Source of the DNA: JBEBXQ01 sp040391535
GTDB lineage: Bacteria; Bacteroidota; Bacteroidia; Cytophagales; Spirosomataceae
Direction: 5' to 3'
Assembly: GCA_040391535.1 (NCBI GenBank)
Contig: JBEBXQ010000007.1
Span: forward strand, 1 to 64,000
Length of the DNA: 64,000 nucleotides
Shown: positions 45,206 through 54,060 of the stretch, one piece after another
Numbering within the stretch: position 1 is the stretch's first letter
Layout: each line of letters begins with the position of its first letter
Translations under genes and position numbers: made by a program
The notes under the pieces: generated by a model
What the model saw: only the letters and a program-made list of their open reading frames with translations
Databases searched by the model: none
What the model was told of the DNA's origin: nothing

Positions 45206-46918
45206 ATGCAAAACCTGACATCCCATACATTTCCCTGGTTAAAATTTTATGACGAAGGTGTCCCGAGTGAAATCGATCCTGACGTTTTTCCGTCATTGAT
45301 CGAATTTCTGGAAGATGGTTTCCGAAGAAATGCAGATCTGGCGGCATACGGTAATATGGGAAAAACAATCACTTTCGGCGAGCTTGATGTCCTTACACGT
45401 CAATTCGCAGCCTATCTTCAGAAAGCAGGAATGAAGAAGGGGGACAGAATAGCTATTCAGATGCCCAATACACTTCAATACCCTATTGCTGCATTTGGGG
45501 CGTTAAGAGCCGGATTGACGGTCGTTAATACCAACCCGTTGTATACACCGCGTGAAATGCTGCACCAGTTCAAAGATTCCGGAGCCACAGCTATTGTTAT
45601 CGTAGCTAATTTTGCTTCCAATCTGGAAAAAATTATTGATCAGACTGCGATCAGACATGTTATTGTTACCCAGTTGGGAGATATGCTGGGCTTTCCCAAG
45701 TCGCTCGTTGTAAATGCAGTTGTGAAATATATAAAAAAAATGGTGCCTTCGTATGCATTACCGGGAGCTGTTCATTTCAGAAAAGCATTGGCAGAAGGTG
45801 CTCAGGCGACCTATCAAAGACCGGAGATGAAGAGCAGCGATATCGGGTTTATACAATATACAGGAGGTACTACAGGAGTAGCTAAAGGCGCTGCCCTGAC
45901 GCACAGAAACCTGATTGCCAATATTGAAGCCAATGCAGCATGGCTCAAGCCCGTTACCGATCAGCTGGAGACCAATAACCCCGTAATGGTGGCTGCCTTG
46001 CCTCTTTATCACGTATATGCGTTAACAATCAATGCATTAATGGCTGTAAAGTGTGGTGGGTTTAATCTTTTACTCACTAACCCGCGTGATCTGGACTCGT
46101 CCATAAAAGATCTGAAAAAATATAAGATTAATATTTTTCCCGGCCTCAATACACTGTTTAACGGATTGTTAAATCATCCGAAATTTGCTGAAGTTGATTT
46201 CAGCGGATTGGTGGTAACTACAGCCGGTGGGATGGCGCTGCAGAGGGTCGTGGCCGAGCGCTGGCTGAAAGTGACGGGATGTATATTATCAGAAGGTTAC
46301 GGGCTTTCAGAAACTTCGCCGGTAGTCAGTTCTAATCCGCTGATAAAGAATAACCGGCTCGGAACAATCGGAATACCGTGGCCGAGTACTGAATTAAGAA
46401 TTCTGAGCGATGACGATACCTGGGCTCCTGTTGGCGAAAGAGGTGAAATCTGTGTCCAGGGCCCGCAGGTAATGGCAGGGTACTATAACCGTCCGGAAGA
46501 AACGGAAAAGGCTTTTTTTATCTCTTCCGACGGAAGATGGTTCAGGACAGGGGACATTGGTGTGCAGGATGAAGACGGCTATTTTAAAATTGTAGACCGG
46601 AAGAAAGATATGATTCTCGTTTCAGGATTTAATGTTTATCCCAATGAAATTGAAGAGGTCGTTTCACAAATGGAAGGGGTGAGAGAAGTGGCCTGTGTAG
46701 GTATTCCGAATGAAAAATCCACGGAAATTGTGCAGTTGTTTATTGTGAAGAAAAACCCGGATTTAACGGAAAAGGAAGTAATGGATTTTTGCCGGGCTAA
46801 TCTCACTGCCTATAAATGCCCCAAAAAAATTGAATTCCGTGATGAATTACCCAAAACCAATGTAGGTAAAATTCTGCGGAAAGCGCTTCGTGAAGAATAT
46901 ATGAAGAAAGACAACTAA
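45206..46918 (+). CDS. fadD: Long-chain acyl-CoA synthetase (AMP-binding)
   Basis: 570-residue adenylate-forming enzyme. The ATP/AMP signature is YTGGTTGVAKGAALTHRNL near 217-235. Other core motifs are EGYGLSETSPVV near 364, the hinge block WFRTGDIG and DRKKDMILVSGFNVYPNEIE, and the catalytic Lys in KTNVGKILRKALRE near 553. Length and motifs match FadD-type medium/long-chain acyl-CoA ligases. It activates fatty acids for beta-oxidation or lipid remodelling. It is a single-gene unit bracketed by terminators. Its chain-length preference cannot be read from the sequence. Confidence 0.92.
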   Translation: MQNLTSHTFPWLKFYDEGVPSEIDPDVFPSLIEFLEDGFRRNADLAAYGNMGKTITFGELDVLTRQFAAYLQKAGMKKGDRIAIQMPNTLQYPIAAFGALRAGLTVVNTNPLYTPREMLHQFKDSGATAIVIVANFASNLEKIIDQTAIRHVIVTQLGDMLGFPKSLVVNAVVKYIKKMVPSYALPGAVHFRKALAEGAQATYQRPEMKSSDIGFIQYTGGTTGVAKGAALTHRNLIANIEANAAWLKPVTDQLETNNPVMVAALPLYHVYALTINALMAVKCGGFNLLLTNPRDLDSSIKDLKKYKINIFPGLNTLFNGLLNHPKFAEVDFSGLVVTTAGGMALQRVVAERWLKVTGCILSEGYGLSETSPVVSSNPLIKNNRLGTIGIPWPSTELRILSDDDTWAPVGERGEICVQGPQVMAGYYNRPEETEKAFFISSDGRWFRTGDIGVQDEDGYFKIVDRKKDMILVSGFNVYPNEIEEVVSQMEGVREVACVGIPNEKSTEIVQLFIVKKNPDLTEKEVMDFCRANLTAYKCPKKIEFRDELPKTNVGKILRKALREEYMKKDN

Positions 46919-46951
46919 GTCGAAGGAATATATTGTCCATACCCTTAATGC

Positions 46952-46985
46952 AGGTACACCGGCCCCGGGGTCGGTGTACTTTTTG
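46952..46985 (+). terminator. Intrinsic terminator after fadD
   Basis: GTACACCG (46954-46961) pairs perfectly with CGGTGTAC (46972-46979) around a GC-rich loop, then TTTTTG. Confidence 0.88.
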
Positions 46986-47029
46986 TATAAAACAGACCAA
47001 AGGATATCGGAAATTTATCGGGATCTATG

Positions 47030-47037
47030 TAAGTTTG
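47030..47037 (+). promoter_or_regulatory. Promoter -7 element candidate before alaA
   Basis: TAAGTTTG matches TAnnTTTG 33 bases before the ATG and after the fadD terminator. No clear -33 TTTG at the expected distance. Confidence 0.4.
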
Positions 47038-47070
47038 GGAAAATAAAACTGTAGCAGCAGCGAAAAGTCT

Positions 47071-48327
47071 ATGAAGGAATTTGAAAAGGCTTCAAGATTG
47101 GAAAATCTGAAATATGATATTCGGGGTCCGATTTATCAGAAATCACTGGAACTTGAAAGTCAGGGTTATAAAATCATTAACCTCAATATTGGTAATCCTG
47201 CTCCGTTTGGCTTTGATGCACCGGACGAAATTGTGCATGATATTATTATGAATATCCGGAATGCACAGGGATACTCAGACTCCAGAGGGTTATTTGCGGC
47301 CCGTAAAGCTGTTATGCATTATACGCAGAACCAGGGCGTGCCAAATGTTGAAATCAATGATATTTTTATCGGGAATGGCGTAAGCGAACTTATTCTGCTT
47401 TCCATGCAGGCGTTGCTTAATCCTGGTGATGAAGTGCTGATTCCGGCTCCTGACTATCCATTATGGACTACTTCTGTTGCGCTGAGTGGTGGAAAACCCG
47501 TTCATTATATATGTGATGAAGCCGATAACTGGAATCCTGACCTTGATGACCTGGAGAGTAAAATCACTTCCCGGACCAAAGCCATTGTTCTGATAAACCC
47601 CAATAATCCCACCGGTGCCGTTTATGACAGACAGGTGCTGGAACGCATGGCGTCAATCGCCGAAATGCATGGATTGATTTTGTTCTCTGATGAAATCTAT
47701 GATAAAATCCTCTATGACGAAGCCGTTCACTATCCTATGGCAACGCTGGTGAAAGATACGTTATGCGTTTCATTCGGAGGCTTATCCAAAAACTACCGCT
47801 CGGCAGGTTTCCGTGGCGGCTGGATGGTTTTCAGCGGAGCCAAGCATAAAGCAACGTCTTATATTGAAGGTATTCTGTTTCTGGCCAGCGCAAGGCTTTG
47901 CCCGAATGTGCCTACCCAGTATGCTATTCAGACGGCCCTCGGAGGATATCAGAGTATTGAAGACCTTGTATTACCGACCGGTCGCCTCTATAAGCAAATG
48001 AAGCTGATATATGACCGGCTGATCCGTATTCCCGGTGTAACCTGTGCCGAACCTAAAGGAGCTTTATATCTCTTTCCTAAAATTGACATGCCGCAGTTCG
48101 GGTATACAGAGGATACTGATTTTGTCTATGATTTACTGGTAGAGCAAAAAGTACTGGTAGTAGCAGGTACAGGATTTAATTATAAAAATGACGGGCATTT
48201 CAGGATTGTTATATTACCTGATGTCGAGATTTTAAATAAAGCGATGGACCGCATCGAACAATTCCTTAATAACCGGCGTGTGCATTCAGATTTTAAGATT
48301 GAAGAAGTATTAAGCAGAACGGTATAA
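47071..48327 (+). CDS. alaA: AlaA-type alanine/glutamate-pyruvate aminotransferase
   Basis: 418-residue class I PLP aminotransferase. Long stretches match what I know of E. coli AlaA, such as LNIGNPAPFGFDAPDE (38-53), GNGVSELI, VLIPAPDYPLWT and INPNNPTGAVY (175-185). The PLP Lys is Lys240 in FGGLSKNYR. The reaction moves an amino group from glutamate to pyruvate to form alanine, or the reverse. The gene has its own promoter candidate and terminator. Assignment to AlaA over other class I enzymes rests on these shared motifs. Confidence 0.9.
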   Translation: MKEFEKASRLENLKYDIRGPIYQKSLELESQGYKIINLNIGNPAPFGFDAPDEIVHDIIMNIRNAQGYSDSRGLFAARKAVMHYTQNQGVPNVEINDIFIGNGVSELILLSMQALLNPGDEVLIPAPDYPLWTTSVALSGGKPVHYICDEADNWNPDLDDLESKITSRTKAIVLINPNNPTGAVYDRQVLERMASIAEMHGLILFSDEIYDKILYDEAVHYPMATLVKDTLCVSFGGLSKNYRSAGFRGGWMVFSGAKHKATSYIEGILFLASARLCPNVPTQYAIQTALGGYQSIEDLVLPTGRLYKQMKLIYDRLIRIPGVTCAEPKGALYLFPKIDMPQFGYTEDTDFVYDLLVEQKVLVVAGTGFNYKNDGHFRIVILPDVEILNKAMDRIEQFLNNRRVHSDFKIEEVLSRTV

Positions 48328-48332
48328 TCAAT

Positions 48333-48359
48333 GGCGCTTTTGACATGAAGCGCCTTTTT
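48333..48359 (+). terminator. Intrinsic terminator after alaA
   Basis: GGCGCTT (48333-48339) pairs with AAGCGCC (48348-48354), followed by TTTTT. Confidence 0.88.
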
Positions 48360-48411
48360 ATCCTTCTGTGATTACTCCCTGAACTCCATATTTACTCAAC
48401 CAGGAATAATA

Positions 48412-49185
48412 GTGACTTTAGAACAAAAGAAACAGAGGCTTTTTCTGTTTTTGTGCGGACTTTTTCTAACCAATGCCATTATAGCAGAAATTATTGGAGT
48501 AAAGATCTTTTCCGTCGAACAACTCCTGGGCATTCCACCTTTACAGATTCCTGTCGGTGGCCAGAAATATGATTTTAACATGACTGCAGGAGTGGTTAAC
48601 TGGCCTGTCGTTTTTCTTACATCTGATATTATCAATGAATACTTTGGCAAAAAAGGTGTCAGGCAGATTTCCTATCTGACCGCCGGTTTTATTGTGTATA
48701 TGTTCATTGTCGTCTTTCTGGTCACAGCACTTCCGCCGGCACAGTTCTGGCTGGATCTTAACAATACTGACTCGTCAGGGAATTATTTTAATATGAACGA
48801 AGCCTTTATCAGGATTTTCAGCCAGGGGCTGGGTATTATGATTGGCTCTATCGTAGCTTTTTTATTAGGCCAGTTACTGGACATCACCATTTTCGCATGG
48901 TTGAGAAAACTGACCGGTCATAAGCATATCTGGCTTCGGGCGACCGGATCTACCATGTTTTCCCAGATGATTGACAGTTTTCTTGTTATCGGTATTGCGT
49001 TTTTTGTTTTCGGTAACTGGAGTCTGAATCAGGTATTTTCAGTGGGTACGGTTAACTATTTGTATAAAGGTATTATCGCCATTCTCACCACTCCTCTCAT
49101 TTATATTGCCCACTATCTGATAGACAGGTACCTGGGGAAAGAAAATGCTATCCGAATGACTGAAGAAGCAGCGTCGGGTTCCTGA
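48412..49185 (+). CDS. Queuosine precursor transporter (YhhQ/DUF165 family)
   Basis: 257-residue membrane protein with about six helices, of the VUT/YhhQ family (TIGR00697-like), which imports the queuosine precursors preQ0/preQ1. Family motifs are TAGVVNWPVVFLTSDIINEY near 58-77, with the conserved Asp and Asn-Glu pair, and RATGSTMFSQMIDSFLV near 182-198. The first codon is GTG at 48412; no in-frame ATG lies near. It converges on the RNA methyltransferase gene with only two bases between the stop codons. Confidence 0.88.
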   Translation: MTLEQKKQRLFLFLCGLFLTNAIIAEIIGVKIFSVEQLLGIPPLQIPVGGQKYDFNMTAGVVNWPVVFLTSDIINEYFGKKGVRQISYLTAGFIVYMFIVVFLVTALPPAQFWLDLNNTDSSGNYFNMNEAFIRIFSQGLGIMIGSIVAFLLGQLLDITIFAWLRKLTGHKHIWLRATGSTMFSQMIDSFLVIGIAFFVFGNWSLNQVFSVGTVNYLYKGIIAILTTPLIYIAHYLIDRYLGKENAIRMTEEAASGS

Positions 49186-49187
49186 AA

Positions 49188-49952
49188 TCAGCCGGGAAAG
49201 CCGGTCTTCTGTCTGATATGATCACAGATCACAGCGGTCGCAATACCTACATTCAGAGATTCGGCCTGTCCGAACCGGGGAATACTGACCGCATCCGTTA
49301 TCAATTCCCTTATTTCCGCACTGATACCGTGCGATTCATTTCCCATGATCACAAAGGCCCCTTCCTGCGGGAACTGATACCCGTACAATGAAACACCTTC
49401 CAGTAACATACCTATTGTTTTTTTACCGGTGGTGTTTGCAGAAAGGTATTCCTGAATATTGGTATAATAAGGCTGAATCCTGCAAAATGATCCTTTGCTG
49501 GCCGCAATTACTTTAGGGTTATAAAATTCGGTTGTACTGTCTGAGCAGATTATTCCGTTAAAGCCATACCAGTCGGCAATACGGATAATGGTGCCCAGAT
49601 TGCCGGGATCACGTATATCGTCCAGCACAAGAGTATAGTCGCCTGATTTTATTTCAAGGGGAAGATTGGGTTTCATTTTAACTACCGCTATAGCTCCGTC
49701 GTTGGTCTGGAAACTTCCAAGGCGGGAAAGCTCATCAGGGGTTGAATTTAAAATCTCAAATTCCTCTTTGGCAAAAATACTTCCGTATTTTTGCAGGAAT
49801 TCATCAGTGGCTACCAGTATTTCGGTCTTATAATCAGAAGAAAGTAGTTCCAGAACACTTTTGGTACCCTCAACGACAAACGATTGGTAATGCTGTCTGA
49901 ATTTTTTTAATTGCAGCGAGTTAATATATTTTATTTGATTTTTGCTTAGCAT
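49188..49952 (-). CDS. TrmH/SpoU-family RNA methyltransferase
   Basis: 254 residues from the ATG at 49952; the frame continues to 50024, but MLSKNQIKYINSLQLKK is the usual Bacteroidota start. The SpoU substrate-binding domain covers about 1-95 (FVVEGTKSVLELL). The knotted methyltransferase domain covers about 100-254, with its three motifs LDDIRDPGNLGTIIRIADW, VIMGNESHGIS and IPRFGQAESLNVGIATAV. It should 2'-O-methylate a ribose in rRNA or tRNA; the target is not known. Its start codon shares a base with the start of tamL on the other strand. Confidence 0.92.
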   Translation of the reverse strand: MLSKNQIKYINSLQLKKFRQHYQSFVVEGTKSVLELLSSDYKTEILVATDEFLQKYGSIFAKEEFEILNSTPDELSRLGSFQTNDGAIAVVKMKPNLPLEIKSGDYTLVLDDIRDPGNLGTIIRIADWYGFNGIICSDSTTEFYNPKVIAASKGSFCRIQPYYTNIQEYLSANTTGKKTIGMLLEGVSLYGYQFPQEGAFVIMGNESHGISAEIRELITDAVSIPRFGQAESLNVGIATAVICDHIRQKTGFPG

Positions 49953-52420
49953 TGAACACGGGTAGTTGTGTAAAGATACTGGTTTTGTTATTCTTATGTT
50001 TAACGGTATTTTCCGGGTGCGCACCTACGTCTCCGTCCGGGGAGAGGTTATATTTACTGGGTACATCGAAAGTCCGGCAAAATAAGCAAATAAATAAAGA
50101 AGAACTAGAAGGATTGATCGGGGAAAAACCCAACCGCCGGTTTCTGGCGCTTCCGTTATATCCCTATCTGGGCCTGTATCGTCTGGGAGAGAGCGGATAT
50201 GACAAAGCCAATCAGCAAAGAAAACTGAACATCTTACGACTGGAACTACAGCAGGAAATGGATCGTATCGGAGATACAGATGCCAGGAAATTACTGAAGG
50301 TTCAGCGTCGTTACGGCCGGAAAATCGAAAGGGCTAACAACAGAGTGGACCAGGGGAATTTTTTCATGCGTGTCCTGGGTGAGGCACCGGTATATCTGGA
50401 TATCAGTAAGGTTGAACGTAATGCAGAGAAAATGCGCCTTTACCTGTTTAATAAAGGCTTTTTTGAATCATCTGTTGCTTACCGGCTGGATACGCTGATA
50501 TCAAGGGTTAAAGTAAACTACTATATCACAGAGAACCGCCCTACGCTGATCCGTAATTTCACCTATTCCACGCAAAATGCGAGAATCGACAGTGTGCTGA
50601 AAGCCAATGCGCGGCTGTCGAAAATTATCCCGGGGAGCCACTATGACGGCACTTTACTGGAAGAAGAACGTACCAATATCGAGTCATTGTTACGGGACAA
50701 TGGCTATTATGGCTTCTCTCGTCAGAATATCACTTATCTGATCAATGATACCATCTCCGGTCCTGATGAGAATACCTACCGGATGGTGGACGTGAGCCTG
50801 CAGGTCAATGAAAATCAGAAAGGAAAAGAGATTACGGTTTTTAAAGTAGATTCCATGTCTTTCGAAATTTCGGCACCTGCTAAAATCCCGATCGAATATC
50901 AGAAATATGACCGGGCTCAACTGAAAGGCATTACCTATAGTTTTCCTTACTCAAGGTATGCGCCTAAAATCCTGGATAACATGATTCAGCTTCGTCCGGG
51001 AGATTATTACAATCAGCAGAAAGAACGTGAAACCCAACGCCAGCTGTCGCTGCTCGATCAGTTCCAGTTTATTAATTATGCATTTGATACTACCGGACAG
51101 AAATTAACCGGGCAAATCAATGCGATTCCACTGGATAAATATCAGATTTCTGCAGATTTCGGGGCAACGGTAATGCAGCTTCAGCAGACACCCGGACCGT
51201 TCGCCAATTTATCGTTTAAAGTCAGGAATATTTTCAGCGGCCTTGAAAATTTTGAGTTGAATGTGCGTGGAGGTATTGAAGCCGTGACCGGCTTCAGCGA
51301 TGCCCAGTTTCTTTACAGAAGCCAGGAACTCAGTATCAATTCCACATTGATTTTTCCTCAGATTCTTGCGCCTATCGGCAAACACTGGCACACATTGGGC
51401 CGTTATACGCCCAGAACGCAGATCGGGATCGGGTATAACACCGTCCAGCGGCCCGAGTATGTCAGAACCAGCCTCAAATCAGGGCTGACCTATTCGTTGC
51501 AGCCTTCCACATCCAGGCTGTACAGCCTGTCTCTTATTGATCTGAATGTATTAAATACCAAGACCATTCAGCCCGAATTCCAGGATCTGCTGATCGAACT
51601 TCAGCAGCAGGGAAATAACCTGATCAACAGTTTCAGGCGTTCATTTGTCTCTTCTATGGGCTTTTCCTATATCTACAATACAAGCGCTTATAATGGAGTC
51701 CCCAAAGACGCGGTCTATATGAAAGGGCAGTTTGAGTCGGGCGGAACTTCCATCAATCTTTTTCCGGGGCAGCAGGAAATAATCCGTGATATCTCCGGCA
51801 ACGATGAGCTGGAATTTTTTCAGTATCTGCGCTGGAATCTTGATTTGCGGAAATACTGGAAATTAGGACAGGAAACCTCTTTTGTGGCACGGATTAACTC
51901 TGGTGCTGTACATAGTTACGGCATCAGTACGGTGCCGCCTTATGAAAAATATTTCTTTGCAGGAGGTTCCAACAGTGTCAGAGCCTGGTTGCCAAGGCGG
52001 CTTGGTCCTGGCGGACTGCCGCCCCGTGTGGCCAGTAATGATTTACTGATCGAAACACCCGGTGATTTTCTGCTGGAAGGAAATCTTGAATTCCGGAGCC
52101 ACCTCGTCAATTTTTTAGGGAAAATCAATTATGCCCTCTTTCTTGATTTTGGCAATGTATGGTATCTTCCCAATAAAAATCACACAGAAACCGGAGGCGA
52201 TTTCAGGATTAACCGGTTTTATAAAGAAATAGCCATAGGCACCGGAGTGGGGCTTCGTTATGACTTTACCTACTTTGTGCTTCGTTTTGACTTCGGTGCC
52301 AAAGTGTATGATCCTTACACAAAGGAATTTATGCTCGATGACCTGTCTTTAAGCCGGTTGTTTAACCGTAAAGAACCTAATTTTCTGAATATCAATATCG
52401 GAGTAGGTTATCCATTCTGA
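49952..52420 (+). CDS. tamL: TamL-type BamA-family outer-membrane lipoprotein
   Basis: 822 residues. The signal peptide ends in the lipobox VFSGC, with Cys23 as lipidation site; lipidation separates TamL from BamA. POTRA-like repeats cover about 150-400 (KVERNAEKMRLYLFNKGFFES, a POTRA helix, begins near 150) and the 16-strand Omp85 barrel about 420-822, with the surface-antigen motif SNSVRAWLPRRLGPGG near 672. With inner-membrane TamB it is thought to help outer-membrane assembly. The start is TTG at 49952; no ATG precedes the lipobox. It is divergent from the TrmH-like gene with one shared base. Confidence 0.92.
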   Translation: MNTGSCVKILVLLFLCLTVFSGCAPTSPSGERLYLLGTSKVRQNKQINKEELEGLIGEKPNRRFLALPLYPYLGLYRLGESGYDKANQQRKLNILRLELQQEMDRIGDTDARKLLKVQRRYGRKIERANNRVDQGNFFMRVLGEAPVYLDISKVERNAEKMRLYLFNKGFFESSVAYRLDTLISRVKVNYYITENRPTLIRNFTYSTQNARIDSVLKANARLSKIIPGSHYDGTLLEEERTNIESLLRDNGYYGFSRQNITYLINDTISGPDENTYRMVDVSLQVNENQKGKEITVFKVDSMSFEISAPAKIPIEYQKYDRAQLKGITYSFPYSRYAPKILDNMIQLRPGDYYNQQKERETQRQLSLLDQFQFINYAFDTTGQKLTGQINAIPLDKYQISADFGATVMQLQQTPGPFANLSFKVRNIFSGLENFELNVRGGIEAVTGFSDAQFLYRSQELSINSTLIFPQILAPIGKHWHTLGRYTPRTQIGIGYNTVQRPEYVRTSLKSGLTYSLQPSTSRLYSLSLIDLNVLNTKTIQPEFQDLLIELQQQGNNLINSFRRSFVSSMGFSYIYNTSAYNGVPKDAVYMKGQFESGGTSINLFPGQQEIIRDISGNDELEFFQYLRWNLDLRKYWKLGQETSFVARINSGAVHSYGISTVPPYEKYFFAGGSNSVRAWLPRRLGPGGLPPRVASNDLLIETPGDFLLEGNLEFRSHLVNFLGKINYALFLDFGNVWYLPNKNHTETGGDFRINRFYKEIAIGTGVGLRYDFTYFVLRFDFGAKVYDPYTKEFMLDDLSLSRLFNRKEPNFLNINIGVGYPF

Positions 52421-52479
52421 TCCTCTTAATTTTTGCTTCCCTTTAACTGACAAAGTGGCAGTCGAATCAAAATAATTCC

Positions 52480-52487
52480 TAACTTTG
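52480..52487 (+). promoter_or_regulatory. Promoter -7 element before miaB
   Basis: TAACTTTG fits TAnnTTTG exactly, followed by CG, 62 bases before the miaB ATG. A -33 TTTG is not evident. Confidence 0.5.
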
Positions 52488-52549
52488 CGTTTTGGCAGAA
52501 ATACAGCTTTGCAGTAAAATACTGTGCAGAATAATCAGAATACAAAGAA

Positions 52550-54010
52550 ATGGAAAAGCAGGTAGTCGATACATTAAAAATACTATCATCCTCCGATAAG
52601 GAATCTTGTGAAATGGTGAAAATTTCGGAAAACGAACAGGCGTTACCGGGAGCCAAAAGATTATTTATTGAAAGTTATGGTTGTCAGATGAATTTCTCTG
52701 ACAGTGAAATTGTGGCTTCGGTGATGAGAGATGCCGGTTTTACCACTACTTCAGAAGAGAACGAGGCTGACCTGATTTTTTTGAATACATGTGCCATCCG
52801 GGATAATGCGGAGCAGAAAGTCAGAAAGCGTTTGCAGGTGCTGAACGGAATGAAGAAACGCAAGCCGGGCCTTTTGATTGGGGTGCTGGGCTGTATGGCC
52901 GAGCGTCTGAAAACCAAACTCCTGGAAGAAGAAAAAATGGTTGATCTGGTGACAGGGCCAGATGCCTACCGTGACTTACCCCGTCTTGTGGAAGAAGCAG
53001 ATTCAGGACAAAAGGCAGTGAATGTATTTTTGTCACGTGAGGAAACATATGCTGATATTTCACCTATCCGGCTGAATTCAAATGGAGTGACTGCTTTTAT
53101 CTCCATTATGCGTGGCTGTGATAATATGTGCAGCTTTTGTGTGGTACCTTACACCCGTGGCCGCGAAAGAAGCCGTGACCCGCATTCCATTCTGAAGGAA
53201 GCGCAGGATCTGTTTGACAGAGGGTATCGCGAAATTACCCTGCTCGGACAAAATGTGGACAGCTATAAGTGGAAACCGGAAGGGGACGGAAATAATATAA
53301 CCACTTTCGCCCATCTACTTGAAATGGTAGCGTTGGTAAGCCCGGAACTGCGTGTCAGGTTCAGTACATCGCATCCTAAGGATATTACGGATGAAGTGCT
53401 TTATACCATGAAGAAATATGAGAATATCTGTAAATACATTCACCTGCCGGCGCAAAGCGGGAACAGCCGTATTCTCAGTCTGATGAACCGGACTTATGAC
53501 CGGGAATGGTATATGGCCAAAATTGACAGTATACGTGCTATCCTGGGGAATGAATGTGGTATTTCGCACGATATGATCGCAGGGTTCTGTACTGAAACTG
53601 AGGAAGAACACCAGGATACCCTTTCCCTGATGGAGTACGTGCAATATGATTTTGGTTATATGTTCGCTTATTCAGAAAGGCCCGGAACACCGGCTGCGAA
53701 AAAATATAAAGACGATATCCCTGAGGAAGTCAAGAAAAGAAGACTGGCAGAAATCATTGAAGTGCAGCAGAAATGTTCACTTGACAGGAATAGGCAGGCC
53801 GTCGGGAAGGTTCATAAAGTATTGGTTGAAGGACGGTCAAAACGCTCCGAAGATTATCTGCAGGGCAGAAATGACCAGAATAAAGTAATTGTTTTTCCAA
53901 AAGAGGAACATCAGAAGGGTGATTATGTCTACGTAATGGTAACAGATTGTACAACCGCTACCCTTATGGGGCATACCGTGACACAGGAAGTTGTTGATTG
54001 CCATGCATAA
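52550..54010 (+). CDS. miaB: tRNA-2-methylthio-N6-dimethylallyladenosine synthase
   Basis: 486-residue radical-SAM methylthiotransferase that modifies A37 of tRNAs reading UNN codons. The N-terminal UPF0004 domain supplies three cluster cysteines (Cys45 in ESYGCQMN, one in NTCAIRDNA, one in GVLGCMAER). The radical-SAM triad is Cys190, Cys194 and Cys197 in RGCDNMCSFCVVPYTRGRE. A TRAM domain ends the protein (about 415-480). The first 35 residues before KRLFIESYG are a non-conserved extension, longer than in many homologs; the ATG at 52550 sits at a suitable distance from a promoter element. Confidence 0.96.
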   Translation: MEKQVVDTLKILSSSDKESCEMVKISENEQALPGAKRLFIESYGCQMNFSDSEIVASVMRDAGFTTTSEENEADLIFLNTCAIRDNAEQKVRKRLQVLNGMKKRKPGLLIGVLGCMAERLKTKLLEEEKMVDLVTGPDAYRDLPRLVEEADSGQKAVNVFLSREETYADISPIRLNSNGVTAFISIMRGCDNMCSFCVVPYTRGRERSRDPHSILKEAQDLFDRGYREITLLGQNVDSYKWKPEGDGNNITTFAHLLEMVALVSPELRVRFSTSHPKDITDEVLYTMKKYENICKYIHLPAQSGNSRILSLMNRTYDREWYMAKIDSIRAILGNECGISHDMIAGFCTETEEEHQDTLSLMEYVQYDFGYMFAYSERPGTPAAKKYKDDIPEEVKKRRLAEIIEVQQKCSLDRNRQAVGKVHKVLVEGRSKRSEDYLQGRNDQNKVIVFPKEEHQKGDYVYVMVTDCTTATLMGHTVTQEVVDCHA

Positions 54011-54060
54011 TAATTGAAAAATGAGTCCGGTTATCCGGCAATTAACAGGTATTACACGCA

